Assembly (NCBI RefSeq): GCF_002075795.1
Contig: NZ_CP020472.1
Location: 4,272,501-4,336,500, forward strand
Reading direction: 5' to 3'
DNA length: 64,000 nucleotides
Origin: Shewanella japonica
GTDB lineage: Bacteria > Pseudomonadota > Gammaproteobacteria > Enterobacterales > Shewanellaceae
A program made the translations under genes and the position numbers. The notes beneath the pieces were generated by a model. It saw only the letters and a program-made list of their open reading frames with translations, was not told the origin of the DNA and did no database searches. Positions 54,548 through 62,784 of the stretch are shown here, one piece after another. Numbering within the stretch: position 1 is the stretch's first letter; each line of letters begins with the position of its first letter.

Positions 54548-56716
54548 CTAGCAAGACTCTAGCTTTGCTAGTGATACTAATAACCACTTACTGCCAAAGT
54601 CGGTAAAGTTCACTTGAACTCGGGCTTTATCAGCTGTGCCTTCAAAGTCAGTGACAATGCCTTGACCAAACTTAAAATGCTTCACTTTTTGGCCGACTTT
54701 AAAGCCACTGTCATTGGCAATGGATTGACGTGGCACGTTAAAGCGACTGCTCATTGCTGGCGCAGAGACTGAGGCCTTCATGCGTATTTCTTCAACGTAT
54801 TCAGATGGAATTTCACCAATAAAGCGTGAAGGACTGGCATAATCTTCACGACCATAAATACGACGAGACTCAGCGTAGCTGATATACAGTTTTTGCATCG
54901 CTCGGGTCATGCCCACATAACATAAGCGGCGTTCTTCATCTAAACGGTCACCTTCATCCAGTGCCATTTTACTTGGGAAAATACCTTCTTCAACCCCTGC
55001 CATAAACACCACAGGAAACTCTAGCCCTTTAGCTGAGTGCAATGTCATTAACTGCACAGCATCAGTAAACTTGTCAGCTTGGCCTTCACCAGCCTCCAAT
55101 GCAGCATGAGATAAAAAGGCATTTAGCTCGCCCATATCTTCCAGTTCTTCAGGCATTTCAAAGCTGCGAGCTGCGGTAACTAGCTCGTTTAAGTTCTCAA
55201 CACGAGATTGGGCTTTTTCGCCTTTTTCGGCTTCGTACATTGCACGCAATCCAGATCGCTGAATCACGGTATCCGTCATGCTATACAGACTCATATCTAA
55301 GGTGTCTGTACGCATACCAATCACTAAATCCATAAAGCCATTAACGGCGTTCGCCGCTCGGCCTGTTAATACTTTTTCTTCTATCAAGCGAACACTGGCC
55401 TGCCACATGGTCATTTCTTGCTGACGCGCTGTAGAGCGAATAATCTCTAAGGTACGGTTACCAATACCACGGGTTGGCGTGTTCACAACCCTTTCAAAAG
55501 CGGCATCGTCATCTTTATTATTGATAAGACGCATATAACCCATGGCATCTTTAATTTCTTGGCGTTCGAAGAAGCGTAAGCCACCGTATATACGGTACGC
55601 TAAGCCTTTATGCAGTAACGCTTCTTCAAGCACACGAGACTGCGCATTAGAGCGATATAAAATTGCACAATCCGCTAAGTTGCCACCTTTGGCATGCCAT
55701 TCAGCCATTTTACCGACAATAAAACGGGCTTCATCCATTTCGTTAAAGGCGCAATAGACTGAAATAGGCTCACCCGCCTTATCTTCGGTCCACAGTTTTT
55801 TACCTAAACGCTCAGGGTTATTAGCAATTAATTCATTCGAAGCATTCAAAATGTTAGCTGTTGAGCGATAATTTTGCTCAAGCCTAACGGTATTTGAACC
55901 AGGGAAGTCATTTAAAAAGCGATGCAAGTTTTCAACTTGAGCGCCACGCCAGCCATATATGGACTGATCGTCATCACCGACAATCATCACATTGGCAGAG
56001 TTACCCGCTAACACTCTGATCCACGCATATTGAATGGCGTTGGTATCTTGAAATTCGTCTACCAAAATATGTTTAAAGCGTTCTTGATAGTGCGCCAAAA
56101 CATGGGGTTTATTGAGCCACAATTCATGAGCACGTAATAGGATTTCAGCAAAGTCGACTAACCCAGCGCGATCGCATGACTCTTGATAAATTTTGTAGAT
56201 ATTAAGTAGATTTTGCTCAATAGGAAAACCGCCGGCATCAATATGCTTTGGGCGTAATCCTTGGTCTTTTTTACCATTGATATAACCTTGGCATTGACGT
56301 GGCGGATATTGCTTTTCATCTAAATTGAGGCTTTTAAGAATACGTTTAAGTAAACGTAATTGGTCATCAGAATCAATGATCTGGAAGCTTTGCGGCAAAT
56401 TAGCATCTTGATAATGGGTACGCAGTAGACGATGCGCTAATCCATGGAAGGTACCAATCCACATGCGACCCATATTCGTGCCGACGACCTTTTCAACACG
56501 CTCACGCATTTCTGCCGCCGCTTTATTGGTAAAGGTTACCGCTAAAATGGAGTATGGACTTTGTTGTTCAACCTGCATCAACCAAGCAATACGGTGGGTT
56601 AATACCCGTGTTTTACCACTGCCTGCTCCAGCCAAAACAAGCATGCTAGAAAGCGGTGCGCCCACTGCTTCACGCTGCATTTCATTTAAGCCGTCTAATA
56701 AAGATGATACGTCCAT
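54548..56716 (-). CDS. uvrD: DNA helicase II (UvrD)
   Basis: The start at 56716 (MDVSSLLDGLNEMQREAV) follows GGGAGG; an in-frame TTG 12 bases upstream is part of that site. The 722-residue superfamily-1 helicase has motif I AGAGSGKTRVLTHR, motif II ILVDEFQDTN, motif III GDDDQSIYGWRGAQ, motif V TLHSAKGLEFPVVF and motif VI YVGMTRAMQKL. It unwinds DNA in mismatch and nucleotide-excision repair. Single-gene unit next to an accessory region. Confidence 0.97.
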   Translation of the reverse strand: MDVSSLLDGLNEMQREAVGAPLSSMLVLAGAGSGKTRVLTHRIAWLMQVEQQSPYSILAVTFTNKAAAEMRERVEKVVGTNMGRMWIGTFHGLAHRLLRTHYQDANLPQSFQIIDSDDQLRLLKRILKSLNLDEKQYPPRQCQGYINGKKDQGLRPKHIDAGGFPIEQNLLNIYKIYQESCDRAGLVDFAEILLRAHELWLNKPHVLAHYQERFKHILVDEFQDTNAIQYAWIRVLAGNSANVMIVGDDDQSIYGWRGAQVENLHRFLNDFPGSNTVRLEQNYRSTANILNASNELIANNPERLGKKLWTEDKAGEPISVYCAFNEMDEARFIVGKMAEWHAKGGNLADCAILYRSNAQSRVLEEALLHKGLAYRIYGGLRFFERQEIKDAMGYMRLINNKDDDAAFERVVNTPTRGIGNRTLEIIRSTARQQEMTMWQASVRLIEEKVLTGRAANAVNGFMDLVIGMRTDTLDMSLYSMTDTVIQRSGLRAMYEAEKGEKAQSRVENLNELVTAARSFEMPEELEDMGELNAFLSHAALEAGEGQADKFTDAVQLMTLHSAKGLEFPVVFMAGVEEGIFPSKMALDEGDRLDEERRLCYVGMTRAMQKLYISYAESRRIYGREDYASPSRFIGEIPSEYVEEIRMKASVSAPAMSSRFNVPRQSIANDSGFKVGQKVKHFKFGQGIVTDFEGTADKARVQVNFTDFGSKWLLVSLAKLESC

Positions 56717-56883
56717 TGGTCCTCCCAAAAATCAGGCGGGCAGTATATCAGTTCAATGGCATCTGATCCTAGGGTGCAAAGAGGCTTAATCGTATAAGCA
56801 CGGATAACAAGCGATGAATACCTCACTTGAGGTTCATTGATCGTCAAATTAAGAAGGAGATAAATAGGTAATTGTGCGTTTAT

Positions 56884-56912
56884 TTTAAAGTTTGGGTTAA
56901 CGTCGTAGTGTT
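56884..56912 (+). repeat. Partial third copy of the 160-bp repeat
   Basis: GTTTGGGTTAACGTCGTAG here corresponds to GTTTGGATTAACGTCGTGG near the start of the full copies at 56920 and 57194. Confidence 0.5.
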
Positions 56913-56919
56913 CTCTGTA

Positions 56920-57085
56920 TTTCCAAACTCCGTTTGGATTAACGTCTTGGCGCTTCGCCCACACCAGAGCAAGAAGAGTGAAACTGCTCACCCCTCTTGA
57001 TTCTTTATAAACCATAGTCCCAGCAGCTCCGGCGACATTTAAACAGCAAAATTTCCAACGGAGAATCATTCAGTTTTAAACTTCG
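56920..57085 (+). repeat. Degenerate direct repeat, copy A (about 160 bp)
   Basis: It begins TTTCCAAACTCCGTTTGG and shares with copy B, in the same order, GGCGCTTCGCCCACACCAGA, GCAAGAAG-GTGAAACTGCTC, CCCAGCAGC-CCGGCGA, ATTTCCAACGG and ACTTCGTTTGT. The first bases form a small CCAAAC/GTTTGG hairpin. Confidence 0.85.
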
Positions 57086-57193
57086 TTTGTGGTTCTAACG
57101 TATTTCTGCCCCACTCCTTGTTTACTGTTTTGAAAACTCTACGTCTTGGTACTTAGTTAATATCAGTTTTAGACATATGGATTTCACACAAGA

Positions 57194-57356
57194 TTTCCAA
57201 ACCCCGTTTGGATTAACGTCGTGGCGCTTCGCCCACACCAGAGCAAGAAGGGTGAAACTGCTCCCCCCTCTTGCATCTCCCCAGCAGCCCCGGCGAAATT
57301 TTCTGGGAAGCGAAAGATTTCCAACGGGGGATTATCCAGCTTTGGACTTCGTTTGT
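57194..57356 (+). repeat. Degenerate direct repeat, copy B (about 160 bp)
   Basis: It begins TTTCCAAACCCCGTTTGG and is collinear with copy A over its whole length, with scattered substitutions and short indels. It lies 108 bases after copy A. Confidence 0.85.
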
Positions 57357-57437
57357 ATTCCGCTTCGATCATCTTCAAAAATCACTAACGCTTCCGATGG
57401 AGGCGTCCCTTTCCCTCGAAAACTAGCCAGAATCTTA

Positions 57438-57710
57438 AGTGCAGGATGCACTAAATGCCTTAAAGCACATGGATGTGCGAGAAAGGCCATGTCAGGACTC
57501 ACGCGATTCTCTTGATGTTCTCAAGCCTACTGGATACACAAATGAAGCTAAATCGAAGAAGTAATAATCCCAGTGTAGATGCAGCAGCGAGCTTCCAAAA
57601 CATGGATATTTTGGCAGAGCTTACAGGGCCCCTGCCTTAAATAAAGAATGCAGCGTCTCGCAGTTGTATCTGCACATAAGGTCGCTCTTTCACATCCATG
57701 TGATCGCGAC
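57438..57710. repeat. Cluster of short palindromes with GG/CC centres
   Basis: AGTGCA-GGA-TGCACT (57438-57452), GCACAT-GG-ATGTGC (57465-57478), CCAAAAcat-GG-atATTTTGG (57595-57614), CAGGG-C-CCCTG (57624-57634) and TCACAT-CC-ATGTGA nested in GTCGC/GCGAC (57681-57710). Several share a CATGGATG-like core. Confidence 0.65.
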
Positions 57711-58192
57711 ATTTCGTTCGTCCTGTATATCCCAGCGGCAGGCAATGGATTAGATTGAAGTAGTGATCTTCTTTAACCAACCCAATATAAATGAAGTGAA
57801 AAGTTAGTGGTTTAACACGTTTATGCCCCAAAGTTAGTTATAAGCAAAGCTCTATTTAACAATGCTTATCTTCGTTTTCCATAAACATTTAAATGAAATT
57901 GCTTTTTTACAGTTGCTATCCTTACAGCCTAGATTGCACAATCTAATGAACTGTTTTTATATACAGGTATAATGGGATTTGGCTTAATTTAAATCAAAGA
58001 ACTCATCAAATAAGTCTAAAGTCGTAATTCATGCTTAACTAAAGATCTATAATTGTCTGATAATGTTGGAAATAAATTTCATCACTTATTTTTTAAGCGA
58101 CTTTAACGCGCAAGCTCGGTTTTTTTTAGGATGCCAAAAGAATTTTATTGCTTTACATCAAAGACATAGAGAAAGTAGGATGTTATAAATCA

Positions 58193-58244
58193 ATAACTTA
58201 AACGGCCGACTTTATCAGGCGAGCCGTATAATAAGCTGTTATAC
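58193..58244 (+). repeat. Possible degenerate attC site before the first cassette gene
   Basis: ATAAC-TTA at the left end and TAA-GCT-GTTATAC at the right end enclose an imperfect stem (ACGGC/GCCGT). The GTTATAC end resembles the R' box of attC. It ends 13 bases before the first cassette ORF. It is short (52 bp) for an attC. Confidence 0.4.
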
Positions 58245-58257
58245 ATCGTAGGAACAT

Positions 58258-58647
58258 ATGGATATCGACTACACAAAATATACCAAAGCTGAACTTGAAG
58301 ATTGCTTAGAAAATATAGACAGAGAAAAGTACCCAGAGAGATTACAGTTAATCCAAGAGCAGTTAGAGTTGCGCATAGAGAATGGTGACATAAAGGTTAT
58401 TCAAAAAGTTAGAACTAAAAAAGAAGATAAAGAGTTTAAATGGGCATGTAGCAACTTGTTTCTCGCTTTGATTTTTGCACTCCTTGCATATACAGGCTTA
58501 TCAAAAGGTTCAATTGGTAACGCTGCAAAAATAGGAAATTATAGCCTAGAGGAAAGTCCATTTGAGTTTTGGTTTGTTGTATGCCTTTTATTCACCTTCT
58601 CAATATTTAAGTTTTATAAATCGCTTAAATATTTTTTGAAAAAATGA
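58258..58647 (+). CDS. Small membrane protein in an integron-like cassette
   Basis: A 129-residue protein with a charged N-terminal helical region (YTKAELEDCLENIDREKYPE; about residues 7-60) and two membrane helices (about 64-81 and 103-120), ending in Lys residues. No family recognised with certainty. It starts right after an attC-like end and its stop is two bases before a good attC site, the tight packing seen in integron cassettes. AT content is higher than in its neighbours. Confidence 0.72.
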   Translation: MDIDYTKYTKAELEDCLENIDREKYPERLQLIQEQLELRIENGDIKVIQKVRTKKEDKEFKWACSNLFLALIFALLAYTGLSKGSIGNAAKIGNYSLEESPFEFWFVVCLLFTFSIFKFYKSLKYFLKK

Positions 58648-58649
58648 TG

Positions 58650-58749
58650 TATAACAAGCTGCTAAATCCAGATTCACCAAGCCTGTCATGCCATTTGCTG
58701 AGCAAATCGCCCGCCAGCACTCGGTTCACTTATTAGCAGGGCGTTATAT
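58650..58749 (+). repeat. attC recombination site
   Basis: The left end TATAAC-AAG-CTGCTAA pairs with the right end TTAGCAG-GGC-GTTATAT. The outer six bases and the inner seven are complementary and are separated by an unpaired three-base spacer, the standard attC layout. The roughly 100-bp body contains a further TTTGCTGAGCAAA hairpin. It resembles Vibrio/Shewanella chromosomal-integron sites. Confidence 0.8.
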
Positions 58750-58755
58750 TGCATT

Positions 58756-59121
58756 ATGAAATCAACTAGATTCGCAGAAAGTCTGATCACTTTTTTTACT
58801 TGCAGCCCATTGCTTGGTGTAACCTATGCGCTAAATTTAGACCCTAAAGCTTTAGTTTTTTGGCTTATATACTCCACACTAGGTTTTATTTACCGTAAGA
58901 AAATTTTAGCTTCATTAAAAATAGGTTCTTTCCCTTATTATTTTTCTACTATGCTAATTTTATTTGTTTTATTCGCAATAGCTGGCAATTATGGCAAGTC
59001 TAATGACGTTGATTTTGATGGTCTTATTTTCCTTCTACTTTTCCCTTTGATGTTTTTTGTTTTAATTTATACAAAGAAAAGTAATAGTTTTAAAAAAGCT
59101 GTTCAAGTGTTCTGCAAATAG
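58756..59121 (+). CDS. Small membrane protein in a second integron-like cassette
   Basis: A 121-residue protein with three to four hydrophobic helices (about 12-28, 31-45, 59-78, 90-106) and a basic C-terminus. No family recognised. The ATG lies 6 bases after the attC end, and another attC-like dyad follows the stop. Membrane proteins of this size and AT content are common in chromosomal integron cassettes. Confidence 0.7.
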   Translation: MKSTRFAESLITFFTCSPLLGVTYALNLDPKALVFWLIYSTLGFIYRKKILASLKIGSFPYYFSTMLILFVLFAIAGNYGKSNDVDFDGLIFLLLFPLMFFVLIYTKKSNSFKKAVQVFCK

Positions 59122-59130
59122 CAATATAAC

Positions 59131-59172
59131 AATGGATCTGAGGTCTAACTCGATCCATTGCCCTATTGACAT
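59131..59172. repeat. Degenerate attC-like dyad or ridA terminator stem
   Basis: ATAACAATGGATC at the left and GATCCATTGCCCTATTG at the right form a 9-bp perfect stem, CAATGGATC/GATCCATTG. The left end looks like attC, but the right core (CTATT in place of GTTAT) is degraded. It could instead be the stem of a terminator for the minus-strand RidA gene, though no good T-run follows. Confidence 0.4.
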
Positions 59173-59181
59173 AAAACTTTA

Positions 59182-59538
59182 TTAAGCTTGAATTTCAGCA
59201 GCCACGACAGAAATTTCAACCAATAGTGCCTCACGTGCCATTTTAGCCGCAACACAGGCGCGAGCAGGAGCATAGCCTTCAATCACCCATGCATCCCAAA
59301 CGGCATTCATTTCAGCGAAGTAAGACATATCTTTAACGTAGATGGTGGCAGATAATATGTGTTTTTTATCACTGCCTGCTTGCAATAATAACGCCTCGAC
59401 TTTATCCAGCATGGTTTGGGTTTGCTCTGTGATATCTTTAGTGGCATCTTGGCAAACTTGACCACATAAGTAGATAGTACCGTTATGTTTTACAATGCGG
59501 CTCATACGTTTGCTGGTTTCTATGCGTTCTATTGTCAT
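59182..59538 (-). CDS. RidA/YjgF-family protein
   Basis: A 118-residue protein with the RidA fold (IYLCGQVCQDATKDITEQTQ; VEALLLQAGSDKKHILSATIYVKD) and the signature region APARACVAAKMA with its Arg, followed by EALLVEISVVA. RidA enzymes hydrolyse reactive enamines and imines; this subfamily's substrate is unknown. It is divergent from a LysR regulator that may control it. Confidence 0.9.
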   Translation of the reverse strand: MTIERIETSKRMSRIVKHNGTIYLCGQVCQDATKDITEQTQTMLDKVEALLLQAGSDKKHILSATIYVKDMSYFAEMNAVWDAWVIEGYAPARACVAAKMAREALLVEISVVAAEIQA

Positions 59539-59750
59539 GCTGTTTTCTCGTTTATCACTGAAGTAAGTACCCTATTATCAGCCATAAAAAACCATAAACA
59601 CAACTGAGAATCCCTCATTGTCTCTTCGACAACTATTTAGCTTAACCCAGTTCAGGTGTGAGCTAACCAGCGAAAAATAGCCTCTGCATTGACAAGTAAA
59701 TCATCCACTTATTACACTGATTGTGCGTGTCACTCATATAAGACCACAGT

Positions 59751-60695
59751 ATGCACATCAATGATTTAGAGTTATTTATTGCCGTAGCCAAATTAGGCAG
59801 TTTTTCCAAAGCAGCTGAATCACTTGATACCCGACGGGCATTAGTCAGTCGTCGTATTGCCGACTTAGAAAAACACCTCGGTGCGCCACTTTTTATCCGC
59901 ACCACTCGCGCAATGTCGTTAACCCCCAACGGTGAGCAATTTCTTGAACAAGTAGAGCCTCTGGTTAATCAGCTTCGAAATGCAGCTCATGTAATGCGAA
60001 ACGATCAAGCTGAAGTCCAAGGACGAGTGAGAATTGGCCTTATTCCATTCACAGACAGATTGCTAGATAAATACATCGCAGAGTTCGTCACTAAATACCC
60101 TAATGTTCAGTTAGATATTTTTATGGTGAATGGGGGTTATAAAGAGTTGGCGCGACTCGGGCTAGATTTTGTATTGGATACTGGGACGCTTGATGACAGT
60201 GGGTTTATTGCTAAAAAACTGGGCACTTTAAACCTTAAATTATTTGCATCGCCGCTCTACATAGATAAAGCCGCTGACATTCATGATGTCACCGATTTAG
60301 AGCATCATTCATTTATTGGCAGTCGTTCAATCAATGGTATGGTCGACACCAAACTTAAAATGGGCGATCAAACCATTGAGGTCAAATACAATATCATCAC
60401 CAACGAGCTGAATTCTTTATACAGCTTTTGTTTGGCGGGTGCGGGGATCTCAATGCTACCTTATAGTATTGCAGCTGAAGCCATTGCATCAGGTAAACTC
60501 GTCAGTGTGTTACCTGAAATTGAATCGACTCCCATCGACACATTCTTAGTCTATCCAAGTCGTAAACATATGACTGCAGCAGCTAAGTTATTTGCCGACA
60601 CCATTGTTGATATGGCCACGTCTCTGATTGAAACCGAAACGGGCTATTACAAGGATGCTAAAAACGATACCAAAACAGAATTAAAAAAGGCATAA
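59751..60695 (+). CDS. LysR-family transcription regulator
   Basis: A 314-residue protein with an N-terminal winged helix-turn-helix (MHINDLELFIAVAKLGSFSKAAESLDTRRALVSRRIADLE) and a substrate-binding domain (about 90-295; VRIGLIPFTDRLLDKYIAEF). LysR proteins usually control the divergent neighbour, here the RidA-family gene. The effector is unknown. Confidence 0.92.
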   Translation: MHINDLELFIAVAKLGSFSKAAESLDTRRALVSRRIADLEKHLGAPLFIRTTRAMSLTPNGEQFLEQVEPLVNQLRNAAHVMRNDQAEVQGRVRIGLIPFTDRLLDKYIAEFVTKYPNVQLDIFMVNGGYKELARLGLDFVLDTGTLDDSGFIAKKLGTLNLKLFASPLYIDKAADIHDVTDLEHHSFIGSRSINGMVDTKLKMGDQTIEVKYNIITNELNSLYSFCLAGAGISMLPYSIAAEAIASGKLVSVLPEIESTPIDTFLVYPSRKHMTAAAKLFADTIVDMATSLIETETGYYKDAKNDTKTELKKA

Positions 60696-60715
60696 GCGAC
60701 GACCCTATGCCTTTT
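60685..60715. terminator. Bidirectional terminator between the LysR gene and the outer-membrane barrel gene
   Basis: A 10-bp stem, AAAAGGCATA/TATGCCTTTT, overlaps the last codons of the LysR gene. On the minus strand the T-run is longer (TTTTTTAATT). Confidence 0.8.
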
Positions 60716-60737
60716 GGAGCGATTAACCAGCGTTGAC

Positions 60738-61277
60738 TTAGAACTTGTAATCTAAGGTTAAGTACACTTGTTGGCTGTTATCAATATCAACGCCATTTTT
60801 ACTGTAGTCTTGTTCTAAATAACGGTAACCCAAGTCAGATGAGAAATGTTCGTTCCATTGGTAGGTGAAGCCCGCTTGACCACCCCAAGTGAAATCTGCT
60901 GACGCCTTACCAGCGACTTTATTATCATTACCACCCGCTGTAACACCCATGAATAACTGCGTATTTTTGGCGACTGGGATCAAATAGTCATAGGACACTA
61001 ACCAAGAATATTGCTCGTGCTTATAATCTTGCTCACCAATAGAAAACTTGTCTTCCATGTAGCTGAAAGTACCTGTAACACGATGTTGTTCGTTAATAAC
61101 GACACCTGCACGCAGAATAATAGGTAATCCATCAGTATCTTTAATAACATCACCATTAATGGTGTCTGTTTGATAGCCTGTACCTGCACCAATAAAGTAA
61201 TCCACATCTGCCGCTTGCGCATTGGCAACCATCAAAGAAGAGCAAAGTGTCGCCGCTAATATTGTGTTAATTTTCAT
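60738..61277 (-). CDS. Small outer-membrane beta-barrel protein
   Basis: The start at 61277 (MKINTILAATLCSSLMVANAQA) follows GAGGTG by six bases; an ATG one codon earlier is possible. The long frame upstream to 61466 is not credible. The 179-residue protein has a signal peptide, about eight amphipathic strands of the OmpA/OmpW-like barrel type, and ends in an aromatic strand (YLTLDYKF). Function unknown. Confidence 0.8.
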   Translation of the reverse strand: MKINTILAATLCSSLMVANAQAADVDYFIGAGTGYQTDTINGDVIKDTDGLPIILRAGVVINEQHRVTGTFSYMEDKFSIGEQDYKHEQYSWLVSYDYLIPVAKNTQLFMGVTAGGNDNKVAGKASADFTWGGQAGFTYQWNEHFSSDLGYRYLEQDYSKNGVDIDNSQQVYLTLDYKF

Positions 61278-61674
61278 CATAGTCACCTCGTCAAATACAA
61301 TCATTAAATGGGCTCTAGATATCTTGTGTAATCCAGATGCACTCACTGTACTTAGGCTGGCTTGCATTGAGAAGATGACAAAACACAGACTCTTAGTCCC
61401 CCAAAAAGAGACAATTAATATGATGTTATCCATGTTACCGCTTTGATAAATTGATATTACCCTCAAGTGAACAACAACAAACTATAGAATAAAAACCTGA
61501 AATTATAAGCAAAAAAACCATACCAGCCGTTATTAAATTCAATAAGTCATCAATTTATTTAATCCTTAGCATATTTTGATTGTCTCATTTTATGAGTAAG
61601 TGAAACTACTCATATACCGCTACTTAATAAGTGAATATCTGAATAAACTGCCCTCATTAATTATGAGGTGTTCC
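61278..61674. other. Intergenic region between divergent barrel protein and RND adaptor genes (397 bp)
   Basis: It should carry the promoters of both genes. I saw no named operator, repeat or RNA structure. Confidence 0.5.
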
Positions 61675-62784
61675 ATGAAAATGAAAAAAATCACTAATCT
61701 GACTCAACTTGCACTTATTACTGCGATGGTCAGTGGCTGCAGTCAAGACGCTACTGTTGCAGATAAACCAACTCAACCAGTTTCTGTCATTGTTATCGGT
61801 GAAAATAACCAAAACCATGACTTGCGCTTTTCAGGTGTATTAGAAGCCCAAGAAAAGGCACGTCTTGCATTTAGAGTGGCTGGAACCCTAATTGAAATAA
61901 ACGCTGCACAAGGTGATTACGTAGAAAAAGGACAAGTGATTGCCCGTCTTGATCCCCATGACTACCAAGTCAGAGTTGCAGAGCTGGAAGGCCGTTTAGC
62001 TGAAGCGAACGCAAGTTACTATCAAGCTAAAAATGAGTTAGACCGCACCCAGATGGCGACCACAGACAATGCCATGTCTGATGTCAGCTTAGATCGTGCT
62101 AAAACAGGGGTAGCAAGAGCCAAGGCTGCCGTCACTGTTGTCGAGCAAAATCTAAAACAAGCTAAAGATGCCCTTAACTACACCGAACTTGTCGCGCCAT
62201 TTAGCGGCATTGTAGGTCAACGCTCATACGATAATTTTGAACAAGTTTCACCAGGGCTTGCCTTTGTAACCTTGCATCAACCAGAAAAATTACAAGCCAT
62301 TATCGATATTCCAGAAACGATGTTACCTGCGTTTTCTCAAGGCCAAGCTGCCAGTGTATTCACTAATGAAACCAATGGTGCTGCAAGTAATGGCAGCAAG
62401 GCGCTTAACGGCACAGTGATCGAAATAGCCAGTATCCCAGATAGCATTAAACGCACCTTCTCGGCGACCATTGCACTTAACGAAAAGCAAGATCATCTCT
62501 ATCCAGGCAAAGTGGTCAATGTACGTATTGCAGATCAAACCCTCGACAACAACAGCATTTGTTTACCAGCAAGTGCGTTAGTCAGTCGTCAAAACATCAC
62601 TCAAGTGACCAAGATTGTTGATAGTAAAGCGGAGCGTGTTGATGTGAACGTCATTAAACAAGGTCGCAACCATATCTGTGTTCTGGGTGATATCAAGATT
62701 AATGACACAGTCATTGTGGCAGGAAGCGCCTTTATTCATGACGGGAAAGTCGTTGAGAATATCATTTCTGTGAGAGGTTCATGA
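61675..62784 (+). CDS. RND efflux periplasmic adaptor lipoprotein
   Basis: ATG at 61675 follows GAGGTG and gives a lipoprotein signal with lipobox VSGC. The 369-residue protein has the membrane-fusion layout: a barrel-sandwich half (LAFRVAGTLIEINAAQGDYVEKGQVIARLD), an alpha-helical hairpin (about 95-150), the second lipoyl half (LNYTELVAPFSGIVGQRSYD) and a beta-barrel. It links an inner-membrane RND pump to an outer-membrane channel. It overlaps the pump gene. Confidence 0.93.
   Translation: MKMKKITNLTQLALITAMVSGCSQDATVADKPTQPVSVIVIGENNQNHDLRFSGVLEAQEKARLAFRVAGTLIEINAAQGDYVEKGQVIARLDPHDYQVRVAELEGRLAEANASYYQAKNELDRTQMATTDNAMSDVSLDRAKTGVARAKAAVTVVEQNLKQAKDALNYTELVAPFSGIVGQRSYDNFEQVSPGLAFVTLHQPEKLQAIIDIPETMLPAFSQGQAASVFTNETNGAASNGSKALNGTVIEIASIPDSIKRTFSATIALNEKQDHLYPGKVVNVRIADQTLDNNSICLPASALVSRQNITQVTKIVDSKAERVDVNVIKQGRNHICVLGDIKINDTVIVAGSAFIHDGKVVENIISVRGS

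Larger units (their letters stand above)
56717..58257. other. Gene-free accessory stretch (1.5 kb) between uvrD and integron-like cassettes
   Basis: No ORF here has a convincing start, ribosome-binding site or recognisable protein. The left half holds degenerate direct repeats and the middle holds short GG- or CC-centred palindromes (listed separately). The right part (57.8-58.2 kb) is AT-rich with nothing I can name. Confidence 0.65.

Noticed and set aside
57177..57515. 112-codon ORF across repeat copy B
   Set aside because: It starts before and runs through the degenerate repeat, has no signal or domain, and copy A does not preserve the frame.
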